Positions 1 through 9,274 of a stretch of DNA of 15,180 nt are shown in pieces. The stretch's first letter is position 1. Each line of letters starts with the position of its first letter. This DNA is from Circinella minor (taxonomy: Eukaryota > Mucoromycota > Mucoromycetes > Mucorales > Lichtheimiaceae): the NCBI GenBank assembly GCA_016758965.1, contig JAEPRB010000524.1:1-15180 (forward strand), in the 5' to 3' direction. A program made the position numbers and the translations under genes. Under the pieces are notes generated by a model that was not told where the DNA came from, made no database searches, and saw only the letters and a list, made by a program, of their open reading frames with translations.

Positions 1-320
1 TTATACACAAAACGAATTTCATTTGTAAGTTTATAAACTTTGGGAGAAGTAGAGGCACTGTAAAAGGTAACATGTCTGAAAAAACAAAATAAGAGCACGT
101 CTTTTGAAAAGGTCTAAAAGTCAAGTAAAAATACGATACAAAACTAATGATCATCCATGAAAAATCTGGACCCCTTCGATATCTTCATCAATTTTAGCAC
201 TACACGTAATAAATTGTAAATACATTTTAATTTTTAGTTCACTTCTGTAAAAAGTAAATTGAAGACACATTTGTAATACCTTTTTTGTAGTAAAAATAAA
301 AAAAAAATAGTGCAATACAA
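1..320. other. AT-rich non-coding sequence
   Basis: No gene is visible on either strand. The stretch is A/T-rich with short homopolymers, and its open frames are short, compositionally biased and without recognisable motifs. Its right end, 308-321 (TAGTGCAATACAAT), is one half of a near-identical direct repeat whose partner is at 950-963. It therefore probably borders the candidate transposon that follows. Confidence 0.5.
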
Positions 321-326
321 TGTTGG

Positions 327-345
327 GTTTCCGACTGGCGGAAAC
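327..345. repeat. short perfect hairpin at the left end of the candidate element
   Basis: GTTTCCG (327-333) and CGGAAAC (339-345) are perfect inverted repeats around a 5-nt centre, ACTGG. The motif is much more GC-rich than its surroundings and shares CTGGCGGAAA with 922-931. Confidence 0.5.
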
Positions 346-879
346 GTTTTTCACCTAATCAATATGCTTATGGAATTATGTTGAAATGGAAAGTTTCATT
401 AAAATAATAATAATAAAAGAGAGATAGAGTGGGAGTATATATTTATATTTAAGTTATGAAAAAAGATAAGCTAATGTCTATTTTAGTTTTGCTGAGTGAA
501 CCTCATTGTTATCTCTAAAGAGGTTTGTCTGTATAGATCACGCAACTTATAAATTTAGCTCTTGTTCATTGACAGTCGATCTCGGGTTTTGACCTGAACA
601 ACGCGCGCAATATTTATGTTGAAGCTATTATTTGCTTGGACAGCAGTTATATATCAATGCAAAACCAGTGTTTTATAAAAAATCATTATTGTCATTTCTG
701 TGTTATATACTATATATCTCCATAGTCCCTGTTGTGGACCATATTATAACGTTATAATAATAATAATAGTAACAGATGTAATCCATTACAAATATAAATA
801 GACCAAATCACTTTTATTTAATATGATATACCATATTTATGTTTATTGATGCTAACTCTATAATGTTATATATTTCTGC

Positions 880-942
880 CAGTTTCAGACTGTGGAAACC
901 CTATAAACCATGTGGTTCCGCCTGGCGGAAAGTCGGAAACTG
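880..942. repeat. imperfect inverted repeat with an inner palindrome at the right end of the candidate element
   Basis: CAGTTTCAGACT (880-891) pairs with AGTCGGAAACTG (931-942) with one mismatch. Inside it lies a second perfect hairpin, TTCCGCC-T-GGCGGAA (916-930). Such nested inverted repeats next to a terminus are common in foldback or MITE-type elements. Confidence 0.5.
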
Positions 943-963
943 CTAACACTAGTGTAATACAAT

Positions 964-1409
964 AGCACATATCACGTAGGTAGCTTTTATGTACTTCTGT
1001 GTGGAGTCATGAATACATTATTGAGGGAAATGTGGGGAGGGGGTGAGTTAAGAGCTTTTTTGACGAGTTGTAACTTTTCATATAAATTTGAATCCCATGA
1101 GTCTTTTTTCCATTTTATTATTTTTCGGTTGAAGCTTTTCATATAAATCAGCTCGTTTCGTTTCCGGTGGTTTATATAGTAAACACCCAGTTTTTTCAAT
1201 GTGGCAATTCCTTTAAAAAAAAGTTACGAAACTCGGGGTTTTCAATTTGGCGGAAGAGCAAAAACCGGTGGTCTACTGTATTCCTTTACTAATTCAAAAA
1301 GCTTTTTTGTCATTGGCTTGATACTCTGCTTTAATTTGTGTATCACTTTTTCTGTGTTCGACTTGTCAACCTGTTCTCTCTGTCGTTTCTTTCTTGGTTT
1401 TGAATTTGT
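964..1409. other. non-coding stretch with short direct repeats
   Basis: No supported gene. A 14-nt exact direct repeat, CTTTTCATATAAAT, occurs at 1074-1087 and 1135-1148. Further along, CCGGTGGT recurs at 1164-1171 and 1265-1272, and TTTTCAAT followed by TGGC occurs near 1194 and 1240. A third TGGCGGAA (compare 337-344 and 923-930) lies near 1249. The patch 1150-1290 is less AT-rich than its surroundings and looks like old repeat sequence. Confidence 0.4.
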
Positions 1410-2808
1410 TTACATTCGTCTCTTCTGACCGCTTCTTGCCTTCCTTTTCTTACGCGCCTTTGCCGATTTCCCCTTCCCGTTTTGTCCCTTCCAGCCCTGG
1501 TATAGACTGGTCAGCACATCGCACTCGTCCTCATTAGTTTCAACAAATGCATACTTTCTTTTGTTTCGATAAAGGGATTTGATTACTGTACTGGCTAATT
1601 TTACAACATGAAATTTCCATAAATATAGATGCTTCAATGTACTTCTCAAATGATCTAATTCTAAAATGGGAGTAGGAATAATATGAAGATTATTGATTTT
1701 TTGAGAAATCATGACATCTTTATAGTGATATATTTGGGTCATATATCCATTATTGCCAGCAAAATCAAAAGCCAGTACTTGATTAGTTGGCTCCTTTGTG
1801 AGAGAGTTGATGCTGCTCAAAATGCACGAGTCTACTCTTGCATTCTTGCTCTGCTGGTGAATGGTATCTCCACTCTCTTCTAGCATACTACGTAATGAGT
1901 CTCTGGTGGAGATGCAATACGCTTTCACTGTCCGACAACATAAGCTCCATGTCATCCATGATCACTTCAAGCAACCCTTCAAATTTCCATAGGTAAGTAC
2001 GTTCAGGTTTTGGAGAAGCACTGCTCCAGAAGCGGAGGTTTTTTACACTTGTATTCAAAAAGGCAAAGAGTAAATATGACTGATATTGAACTAAAAAAAA
2101 AAAGATAACTTACACCATTTCCACCACTTTTAATACTTGATAGTTTGGCGAGTGCTTATCAGATTCTTTGCGCTTAAGTTCGTCGATAATGGAGTGTAAG
2201 GTGTATATATTGGTGGTGGTTATTGTATTTAACTTTAATCTATCAAAGACACCATCTATAACTGTATTCATTTCAATATCAAACTCAAGTTCAATCTTCT
2301 TTTGTTGCCTGAAATAAGTAATGTTTTCCAATTCTTCGGCAGGGACGATACTTTAATAAATATCTCTTAATTGAGGGTTTGCGAAGTTTAAGATGCTGGA
2401 TAGTGATAGTTTCAAGTGTTCGGTTGACAGATGATCGATGGTATTTTGTTTTAATATGGTATGTGCTTTTTTGCAGAGAATGTGTCTAATAGTTTTGTTG
2501 TGTCGGTTGGCAGGAATATTCAAATTTTTGATTTTCTGCTTTGGATACAATAGTTTCAATGAAGCCATATTTCGTACTTCTCTTGCATAATGAGCATCTT
2601 TTTCTTCGGTATCATCAACGTGATTTCGTACTTCTTGCTCCTCTTCCTGTTCCTCTTCTTCTGCTCCTTCCTGCTCCTCGTCACCAATTAAATTCTCGCC
2701 TGCGGCGCTATTACTTATTTGTAGTAATCTAACCGAGCTCTCTGCTTGATCTCCTATAGCTGTTATACAAGCGGCCGACAACCTTGCTTTTGTGTTTTTC
2801 TAAACATA
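1410..2808 (-). pseudogene. decayed protein-coding gene, unrecognised family (possibly mucoralean-specific)
   Basis: On the minus strand one reading frame runs from about 2808 to 1891, about 300 codons, interrupted only by TAA at 2353-2355 and TAA at 2110-2112. It closes with TAG at 1888-1890. The protein then continues in a shifted frame from about 1955-1895 to a TAA at 1410-1412. In order the pieces contain an acidic stretch (EEEEQEEEQEV, about 2640-2690), basic and leucine-rich segments, LWKFEGLLEVIMDDMELMLS, then QQSKNARVDSCIL, VLAFDFAGNNGYMTQIYHY and a Lys/Arg-rich tail ending QKRRM. No ATG opens the first piece in frame; it may start at a splice acceptor near 2809. I do not recognise a named domain. 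From memory, the segment around QQSKN and DFAG resembles uncharacterised proteins expanded in Mucorales, which I cannot verify here. Short introns could explain some breaks, but an intron removing the 2110 stop would be under 40 nt. Confidence 0.5.
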
Positions 2809-3020
2809 ATAAAGATGGTTAAAAATGGTTGTCGAATAAAAAGTGTCAATGCTATTGTTATTCTTTCTCGTTACCAATGCTTTTGCTTGTATGTAAACTC
2901 TGTGGAATACAGCTGAGGTCTTTGTTAATCTATTTTAAATCAATCAATAAAGGGAGTGAGTGGCAGTGTTAAAAAAACTGTAGCTTTAAAGTTTCTTTCG
3001 GGTTGTAACTTACTTAACAC
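2809..3020. other. intergenic sequence upstream of the decayed gene
   Basis: No gene is supported. On the minus strand, a pyrimidine-poor stretch ending in TTTAG at 2809-2813 could be the acceptor of an exon upstream of the decayed gene. No coding exon with recognisable content was found further upstream. Confidence 0.3.
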
Positions 3021-3130
3021 GGGCTGTAACGTTACAACTTTATTCCCCTGATTTTAACTTTGCAGTTCAGGTTACCACTTCGCTGTAAGAACTACACTGT
3101 GAAGTTACAGCTCTGAACGATTTACAGCCC
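3021..3130. repeat. nested inverted-repeat (foldback-like) patch
   Basis: GGGCTGTAA (3021-3029) and TTACAGCCC (3122-3130) are perfect 9-nt inverted repeats. Nested inside them are GTTCAG (3065-3070) with CTGAAC (3113-3118), and CTGTAA (3083-3088) with TTACAG (3105-3110). A perfect 12-nt palindrome, TGTAACGTTACA, lies at 3025-3036. Most arms are variants of one motif, GCTGTAAC/GTTACAGC. A foldback or MITE remnant is the simplest reading, but family and origin are unknown. Confidence 0.45.
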
Positions 3131-4429
3131 CCATTGCACTTGCTCTTACTTCTTATCGTTTTACCGCCACATTCAGTCAAAGTCGAAAACCATACCATGG
3201 TGCCGTTGGCGTCTTTGGTCTCTCCACTGTGGCAACCCTTCAAACTATAATGTGGTCCATTTGGTTTGCAATTGGAGGCTCGTCTCGAAAGGAATGTTTG
3301 CTGATCTTGTAATGATTTATTTATTTATTTTTGAGGGGGAATTGCTGCGGACACCTCAGATTTTGGCCTTATGGCACCGCAGACCCCTTTTTGAAAAAAA
3401 AAATGGGTTTCGTTATAGCTTTTTCAATTTTTAACTTTTCATCAGCTCTAAGACTTGGTTAATTTTACAGTACTACAAAAGGGGTATTTTTTTTTTTTGC
3501 GGTAGTAGACGCACAGCATTACACAATTGACTAGATTTTATTGAACATGACTTGCGACAAAAGTTTTTTGCAGTACTCTGCGCGGTAATTTACTGTACTT
3601 TGAAGTACTTTGTTCCTGTAAGTATTTGCAGTAATCATTTTAATACATTTATATATTACATTTGTTTTATATAGTAGTAAATACTTTTAATAAATCAAGA
3701 GCTCTATATTCAATGTTAACATTAAAAGTTTTGGTCTTTATCAGTTAAAAAGAAACGCGTATTTATTTTTTGACAATTTTAAAATCATGCTATTGAAAAA
3801 TCGGAGATAGAAAGCTTCTTATTCCGAAATGCTTATAAGAGATCCCCAATACTTGTTATTTATTGGAGGATAGATAAATTACTAGTATCTGTTGAAACAA
3901 AGAAACATCTTTTTATTAGTCTATCAAGCTGTGACAAAAAATGTAGACTTGACTGTACTAAATTAAGAAAAGCTATGGGATAACTGTCTTCACAGTATTT
4001 TTATCTTTTAAAAATACATCTTATAATATTTGAATATGTAAACGTTGATATTCTTCTGATACGTACGTAGAATTAAAGCTGTTTGCTGAAATAGATTTAG
4101 TTTCAAGTTATGTATAACTGTTGTTTTGGCAAAAAAAAAAAAGACATACTATATAGATTACTATTTTCTATTTTCTTATATTACAAGAGAACTTTGATAG
4201 TATATATAATAAAAATTATACATATGTTGATGTCTTAGATAATATTTAAACGTTAAACACAATGTAATGATACATTATCAAAATTAAACAATTTTATTAT
4301 GATGAAAAATGATATATTTTATCATTTGTTTTAAATTTATATTGAAATGCATGGTATATTTATACAGATATTTTACAACGAGTGTTATAGTAGGATAACA
4401 TGGAATGCTTTTAATAGTTTTTATATGAG
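3131..4429. other. non-coding stretch: GC-richer repeat-like patch, then very AT-rich DNA
   Basis: No gene is supported. The part at about 3180-3450 is less AT-rich and has an inverted pair CTGCGG (3345-3350)/CCGCAG (3377-3382). At 3417-3442 there is a sequence whose two ends match 1053-1081 (AGCTTTTT and TAACTTTTCAT). From 3450 onward the DNA is extremely AT-rich, with homopolymers and no meaningful open frames. The last part contains the presumed 3' untranslated region of the FIG4 gene. Confidence 0.4.
4293..4298 (-). terminator. possible polyadenylation signal of the FIG4 gene
   Basis: AATAAA on the minus strand, about 130 nt beyond the FIG4 stop codon and in AT-rich sequence. Position and motif fit a cleavage/polyadenylation signal, but such hexamers arise easily by chance in DNA this AT-rich. 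Confidence 0.3.
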
Positions 4430-7400
4430 TTAGTAAAACCGTCGTTCTGGTGTGATTCCAGTTTCAACAGATATAGTATTAGCTGAACCTCCTCTTCTAT
4501 CTATTACAGTTGATCCTGATGTTGGTGTTGGCGTTGTTGTTGCTATTGCGGGTGTCGTGGCTATTGTAGAGCTTTTACGTCGATTATTACTGTTGTTGTT
4601 ATTAGGATTATTACCATTGGTTTCCAAAATAGCTTGTGCAGCAGCAGCTGTAGCATTCAACACATTATTTTGTAATGTAGCCATTAACTGACGCTGATGT
4701 TGACTTCCATGATGATGAGGATATTTTCCAGTTTTTAAATAAGATGCATATCCTTCATAACGTCGTCTTGCATTTCCACTCCAATCTCGAGTCATTTGTA
4801 CAGCAGCTACTCGCCTTGGAATATCTACATAGGTTCGATATACTTGTTCATCAATAGAATGAGTTTGTAATCCAGTATGATTACCATTATCCAAAGCTGT
4901 AGTACGATTAAAATAATTATAATATTGTTGATATTCTGGAAATGATTCTAATCCACCAGGTGTACCTAATTGATCACTTTGTACCGCTGCAAGTTTATCT
5001 ACTGTACGAAATTGTTGAGTGTATCTAATTAAAAATATGTAATTAGTATAATAAGAAAAAATTAATTGAAGACAGTAACATTTTGTGTCATAAAAATAAA
5101 AGGCAAACCTTGTATATTCCTTGTGTTCAGTTGCGGATACTTGTGGATCAAGACTACGTTTAGCCATATTTTCAATTGCCCATTTATCTTTAGCTCGATG
5201 TGTTGTTGTTTCTTCTGGTACTTGTTTTTCATCCATAGCAGTTGTAGTTACAGCTGGAGGACGTGTGCCTTGAATAGGACGAACTGTAAATGGACTCAGA
5301 TTGGATGCTACTTCTTCCGTTAATCTACAATTTTTTCGTTTTATAAATGTTAGTATCATTGTAAAATAATGGTTCATCTAGTTACAATTAGATACACTCT
5401 ATCAAATAGGAATATTTCAACGTACGCTGTTTCACATGTATGGCTATTAATAGCAACTTTAGGGAATCGATATTTAAGTGTTCCATTCATATTATAAGCA
5501 AATAATGAGTCAAATGTTGTCAAATGCTTAGGATCATAATATTCTGCCCAATATCCATGATATGGATCACTTTCATCAGGATTCTCAGCTGGTTTTCGAA
5601 GATTGCTTGGAATATGAAATCCAGATGGATCTTCTTGTTCTTGTTTTGGTACAAATACTTTTGTTGAACACCATTTTCGATAACTATCAAAGAATAAAGA
5701 AAAGACCATTTATAAGCAAAGTTAATATATTATGAATTACAAGTTATGCAAAATAATAATAAAAGTCAATTCTTACTCTCGTTTTGTTGGTTGTATTCGA
5801 GGGTCTTGATTATGAAGATGATAATCAGAATTTAATTCCCATAACATAGGTTGACCATCTTCAGTAACAAAGTTACCCAAGAATAAATTAATAGCGTCTT
5901 GTTTATCAGCATCTAAAATGATAATAAAATTTTAATTAGAACAATGTAAAGAGTGAGAGAAAGAAAGTATTACGGAATCAAATATATTTATATATTACCT
6001 GAAAATGCATTTGCATAAAATCTACGAATGGTCTCAATCATATCACGAGGATGACTTGTCCATTGATTAATTTTTCGATATGTTTCCATAGTATTAACAA
6101 GATGTGAACCACCATATTGTAAAGCAATTGTATCACCATGATCATGATACATTTCTGTAAATATATTAACAGCATCTGAATCAAAATCAATCTTTGGTGA
6201 AGATACTACACCAAGAGCATATAATTGATGCCCAAGAGCACATTTTCCCATTAAAAACTGAGCTGCATTAGTACGATCTAAACAATCAATGCAATTTGTA
6301 CGTAAGGCACCATGTTGTCTTGATCCTTCTAATCGTTTTGGTTCATCACTAATTAATGTTTCATTTTTACAAATATAAAAAGAAGGTTAGCCCTTGTTGT
6401 TCTTTGAATAGAAATAGAAATATATATATATATATATATATATTACCCATGACTACGACGCATTGCATTAATATATGGTTCAGGTCCACTATGAAAAAAT
6501 CCTGTAGAATCAATTGTTTGTTGAGCAACAGTTTCTAAATATCCAATAACATCTTGATTACTAAAAAACAAATAGACATACAAATAAAAAGACAATAGTT
6601 AATTTCTCTGATCAAAACAATTTTAGAATACTTCTACTCACCTTTTAGATGCTCTTGACATATCCCATGCAATATATTTTATATTTTTATCTTTGGGTAA
6701 AAATTGATTTAAATAAGTAATAGCTTGTTCAAATTCACTTCCAAGTATAGATTCACGTTTATGTGATTCTTTTTGCTAAATAAAATGACATAAAAATTTT
6801 AATCATCTTTTTGTTTTTTCATTCAATCTTCAAATAAACATATATATATATATATATATTAACCTTAATCAGATTTAATACAATAACAGGTGCTCCATAT
6901 CTACTAAAAACGTTTTCAAAATGTAAGGCTGCTGCAGTATAAAATGGATCCACCACATTTACTATAAAAAAAAAAAAAAGAAAAAAGAAAACGATTAGAA
7001 ATGATTTTCCAAATCATATAATTTTTTTTCAAAAACAATAAGATATGTTTACATTCAATAGGTGGTTTAGGTGACATATTCGTTGGATCTTGAGTCCATA
7101 TTAAAGGAATAGATCCACGATGTTGTACATAAGATGTGTAACGTGGATTGCCAAATAATCGATCTGTAGAATGAAATGATGTTGTTGTCATTTCTGCTAC
7201 AATTTGTTCTGTTTCTACATCATTCGCAACAAATCCCTTGAAACGAAGGAAACACATTAGTGTAAATATCTTGGATGAAACCTTTTTTTTAAAATAGTTA
7301 AATTTAACAAGAAAAACTAACCATATCATTCACACCACGTTTAAGAAATCTTGCACCTGCAAAATGTCGAGAACGTCTAGCTATTAAAGTAATAACTACA

Positions 7401-8792
7401 TTTCTACCTAATACAGATATTTCTATAAGGTAAACAAAATTTGTTAGTAAGAAAAATATTATACAACTATAAATCTTTTTCTAATAACTTACTTGCTTGA
7501 TCAACAAAGCCATAAATCAATGGAAGAATCCAACCAGACCGACTATTTAAATCTTTGAATCCAGATTTTAATAAATAATGATTCCATACAAACATATCAT
7601 TGTGTTCAACAGGTACATTTTTTGACTTATTATTATCATTGTTGTTATTGATTTTTTCATTCTGAGTGTTATTATCGTTATCATCATCATCATCATCATC
7701 ACTGTCATTATTGTCGTTTTTCTTTGCTTCTCGTTTTTCATTATTCGATGTATCCATACCAGGTGGTGGACCTGTCATGTTGACTTGAAGGGTATTGGTG
7801 ATATCATATGTATAGGAAAAATAAAAGTTTTTCGTCAAATCAATATTTTGAAATGTAGCGATGTAACTATATTATTAAAAGAAAACGAGTTAAAGTTCAT
7901 TACATGAAATATATTACATATTACATATAAATGTGCTTGTCTGTGTGTGTATGTGTGTGGAGGGAGGAATAACATTAATTAAAAAAATAGTTGGGTTCTT
8001 TTTTACCGAGCTTCATCTGAATTTTTATCCACTTTTACTTGAGGACCAATAGGTACAAGACGTGTTTCATCAATATGATAAACATAATGACCTCCGATTA
8101 ATGCAACTTGTTTGACATTGGTAATAAATATCATATACCATCCTTGAGTAAATCGAATAAAACCAACAATACCATAGATTCTCATAGGTACTAATTGAAG
8201 ACCTCCCACAGACATATTTCCATATTCAATCATATTTAATAATCGTGTCTTTTCCGTTTCAGAATAAATGACATCATCTTCAATAACCACTAATTCTTTT
8301 GGATTATTACGATGAATTTGAAGAACTCGATATTTTTGTCTCGATTGATTGGTACCTATCAAATAATATCTCTGAGGATAAGGGGAGTGTTGGTTTAGCA
8401 TAATAATAATAATAACCAACACACTGTTTTGTTTGTTTCCGTTTCAAAGACTTTTTTTTTTTTAAAAAAAAAAAGAAGAACAAAAGATAGGGGTGTACAA
8501 CAAAAAAAAAGTATCTAGAAGTTTTTTTTTTATGGCTTACAGTCTTTGTTTCATATAGTTCAAAACTACTCATTACAAAACGATAATTAGCAAACCCAGT
8601 GACATCTTCTTTTACATTACTGTCGTCATGGTTGGTTGACGTAGTTGTCTTATTATGGTTGTCAGGAGCAACGAACGTATTTGATTGTTGTGGTTGCTTT
8701 CTTGTTGTTGTTGGTTCTGATATAGTTGTTTCTAAATATTCTTCATTTAATGAATGTTGTGTTTCATTAAAGAATTGTGCATCTGGATTCAT
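4430..8792 (-). CDS. FIG4: polyphosphoinositide phosphatase FIG4 (Sac domain), 13 exons, 1058 aa
   Basis: FIG4 is the Sac-family phosphatase that removes the 5-phosphate of PI(3,5)P2 on vacuole/endosome membranes; it works in a complex with Vac14 and the kinase Fab1/PIKfyve. Exons: 8541-8792, 8007-8371, 7493-7866, 7322-7422, 7053-7236, 6864-6961, 6642-6775, 6447-6560, 5999-6348, 5777-5912, 5426-5683, 5109-5324, 4430-5024. All junctions are GT-AG and the phases close to 3177 nt. Residues 1-75 are a polar extension. The Sac region starts at [13 protein letters not shown] (80-92). The catalytic CX5R motif is [12 protein letters not shown] (Cys560, Arg566). SPFTVRP (799-805) is the typical FIG4 C-terminal motif. 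I103 aligns with human Ile41. The protein is longer than human FIG4 (907 aa) because of an Asp/Asn-rich insert (about 244-290) and an Asn/Thr-rich tail. An in-frame TAA just upstream of 8792 supports the start. The final intron boundaries are inferred from homology. Confidence 0.94.
6421..6442. repeat. (TA)11 microsatellite in FIG4 intron 8
   Basis: Eleven TA units lie within the intron at 6349-6446, starting three bases inside the 5' splice site on the gene's strand (GTAATATA...). Confidence 0.9.
6841..6859. repeat. TA microsatellite in FIG4 intron 6
   Basis: Nine TA units plus one T lie within the intron at 6776-6863, again directly after the 5' splice site (GTTAATATA... on the gene's strand). 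Confidence 0.9.
8452..8474. repeat. T12-A11 tract in FIG4 intron 1
   Basis: A run of 12 T followed directly by 11 A, flanked by C and G, forms a near-perfect homopolymer palindrome in the 169-nt intron 8372-8540. Confidence 0.85.
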
Positions 8793-9274
8793 TGGAGAAG
8801 AGAGAGTTTAAAGTAGATATTATTTATGCACGCTGATTTTTTTTTTTTTGAAAAGGAGAAAGAAAGAAACCCGAAAAAGGATTTGATTTTCTCAGTGATA
8901 TAACCTTTTGTTTTTTTTGACAGACATATAGTAATTATCAAAACCCCCACCTCCATTCTCTTCCCATTAAATATTTCTTCAATAAGAAATAAAACGAAAT
9001 GATAATAATAATTATAATAAAAAAAAGAGTTAGATAAAAAGATTGATAAAAAGAAAAAAAAGAATCAATCAATAGATAGATAGATAGAAGGAGAAGACAA
9101 AATATGAAGAAGAAAAAAAAAACAATATGTATATATATATAATATATATAATAATATAAAAAGAATTTGGGTTGTTGTTTTTTTTTTTTTTTGTAAAGAG
9201 AAAGAAAAAAAAAATTAAAGACTATTCTCTTTTTCTCTTTTTTTTATGTTTTTTTAGGGGAGGTAAAAAAAACT
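8793..9274. other. spacer: FIG4 promoter/5' UTR and 14-3-3 3' UTR
   Basis: No gene. On the minus strand the bases just before the FIG4 ATG are pyrimidine-rich (ACTCTCTCTTCTCCA), a usual feature near fungal transcription starts. The rest is a mosaic of poly-A/T, AAT and (GATA)3 runs (the last near 9073-9086). I see no clear TATA or CCAAT box and no AATAAA for the 14-3-3 transcript. Confidence 0.4.

Larger units (their letters stand above)
308..963. mobile_element. candidate non-autonomous DNA transposon (MITE-like), with flanking direct repeats
   Basis: Two 14-nt direct repeats differing at one base bracket this segment: TAGTGCAATACAAT at 308-321 and TAGTGTAATACAAT at 950-963. Just inside them lie imperfect inverted termini. 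The left reads TGTTGGGTTTCCGACT (321-336). The right, read on the minus strand from 948 to 931, is TGTTAGCAGTTTCCGACT, so GTTTCCGACT is shared exactly. CTGGCGGAAA occurs near both ends (335-344 and 922-931). The interior of about 600 bp carries no long open frame. This pattern fits a decayed non-coding element with terminal inverted repeats and a long target duplication of the Mutator type. The assignment is inference from one copy: the direct repeat is longer than usual and one base separates it from the right terminus. Confidence 0.35.

Noticed and set aside
1201..1428. Plus-strand open frame with hydrophobic C-terminal half, suggesting a small membrane protein
   Set aside because: It starts at GTG, not ATG, and overlaps the repeat-like patch and the end of the decayed gene; the hydrophobicity arises from T-rich sequence.
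2091..2114. A short intron (GTAAGT...TTTAG) that would remove the TAA at 2110
   Set aside because: It would be only about 20 nt and splicing there does not preserve the reading frame, so a nonsense codon in a decayed gene is more likely.
3345..3382. Inverted pair CTGCGG/CCGCAG as a hairpin terminator
   Set aside because: The genome is eukaryotic, the stem is only six bases with a 26-nt loop, and no gene ends there.
4452..4691. Plus-strand hydrophobic open frame (Val/Leu-rich)
   Set aside because: Antisense shadow of the Asn/Thr/Ala-rich C-terminal tail of FIG4.
5066..5323. Plus-strand Cys/Phe-rich open frame
   Set aside because: Antisense shadow of FIG4 exon 12 and the adjoining intron; no recognisable family.
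7677..7705. ATC repeat as a disrupting microsatellite in FIG4
   Set aside because: It encodes an in-frame Asp run within an exon whose frame and both splice sites are intact, so it is a low-complexity insert and not a break.
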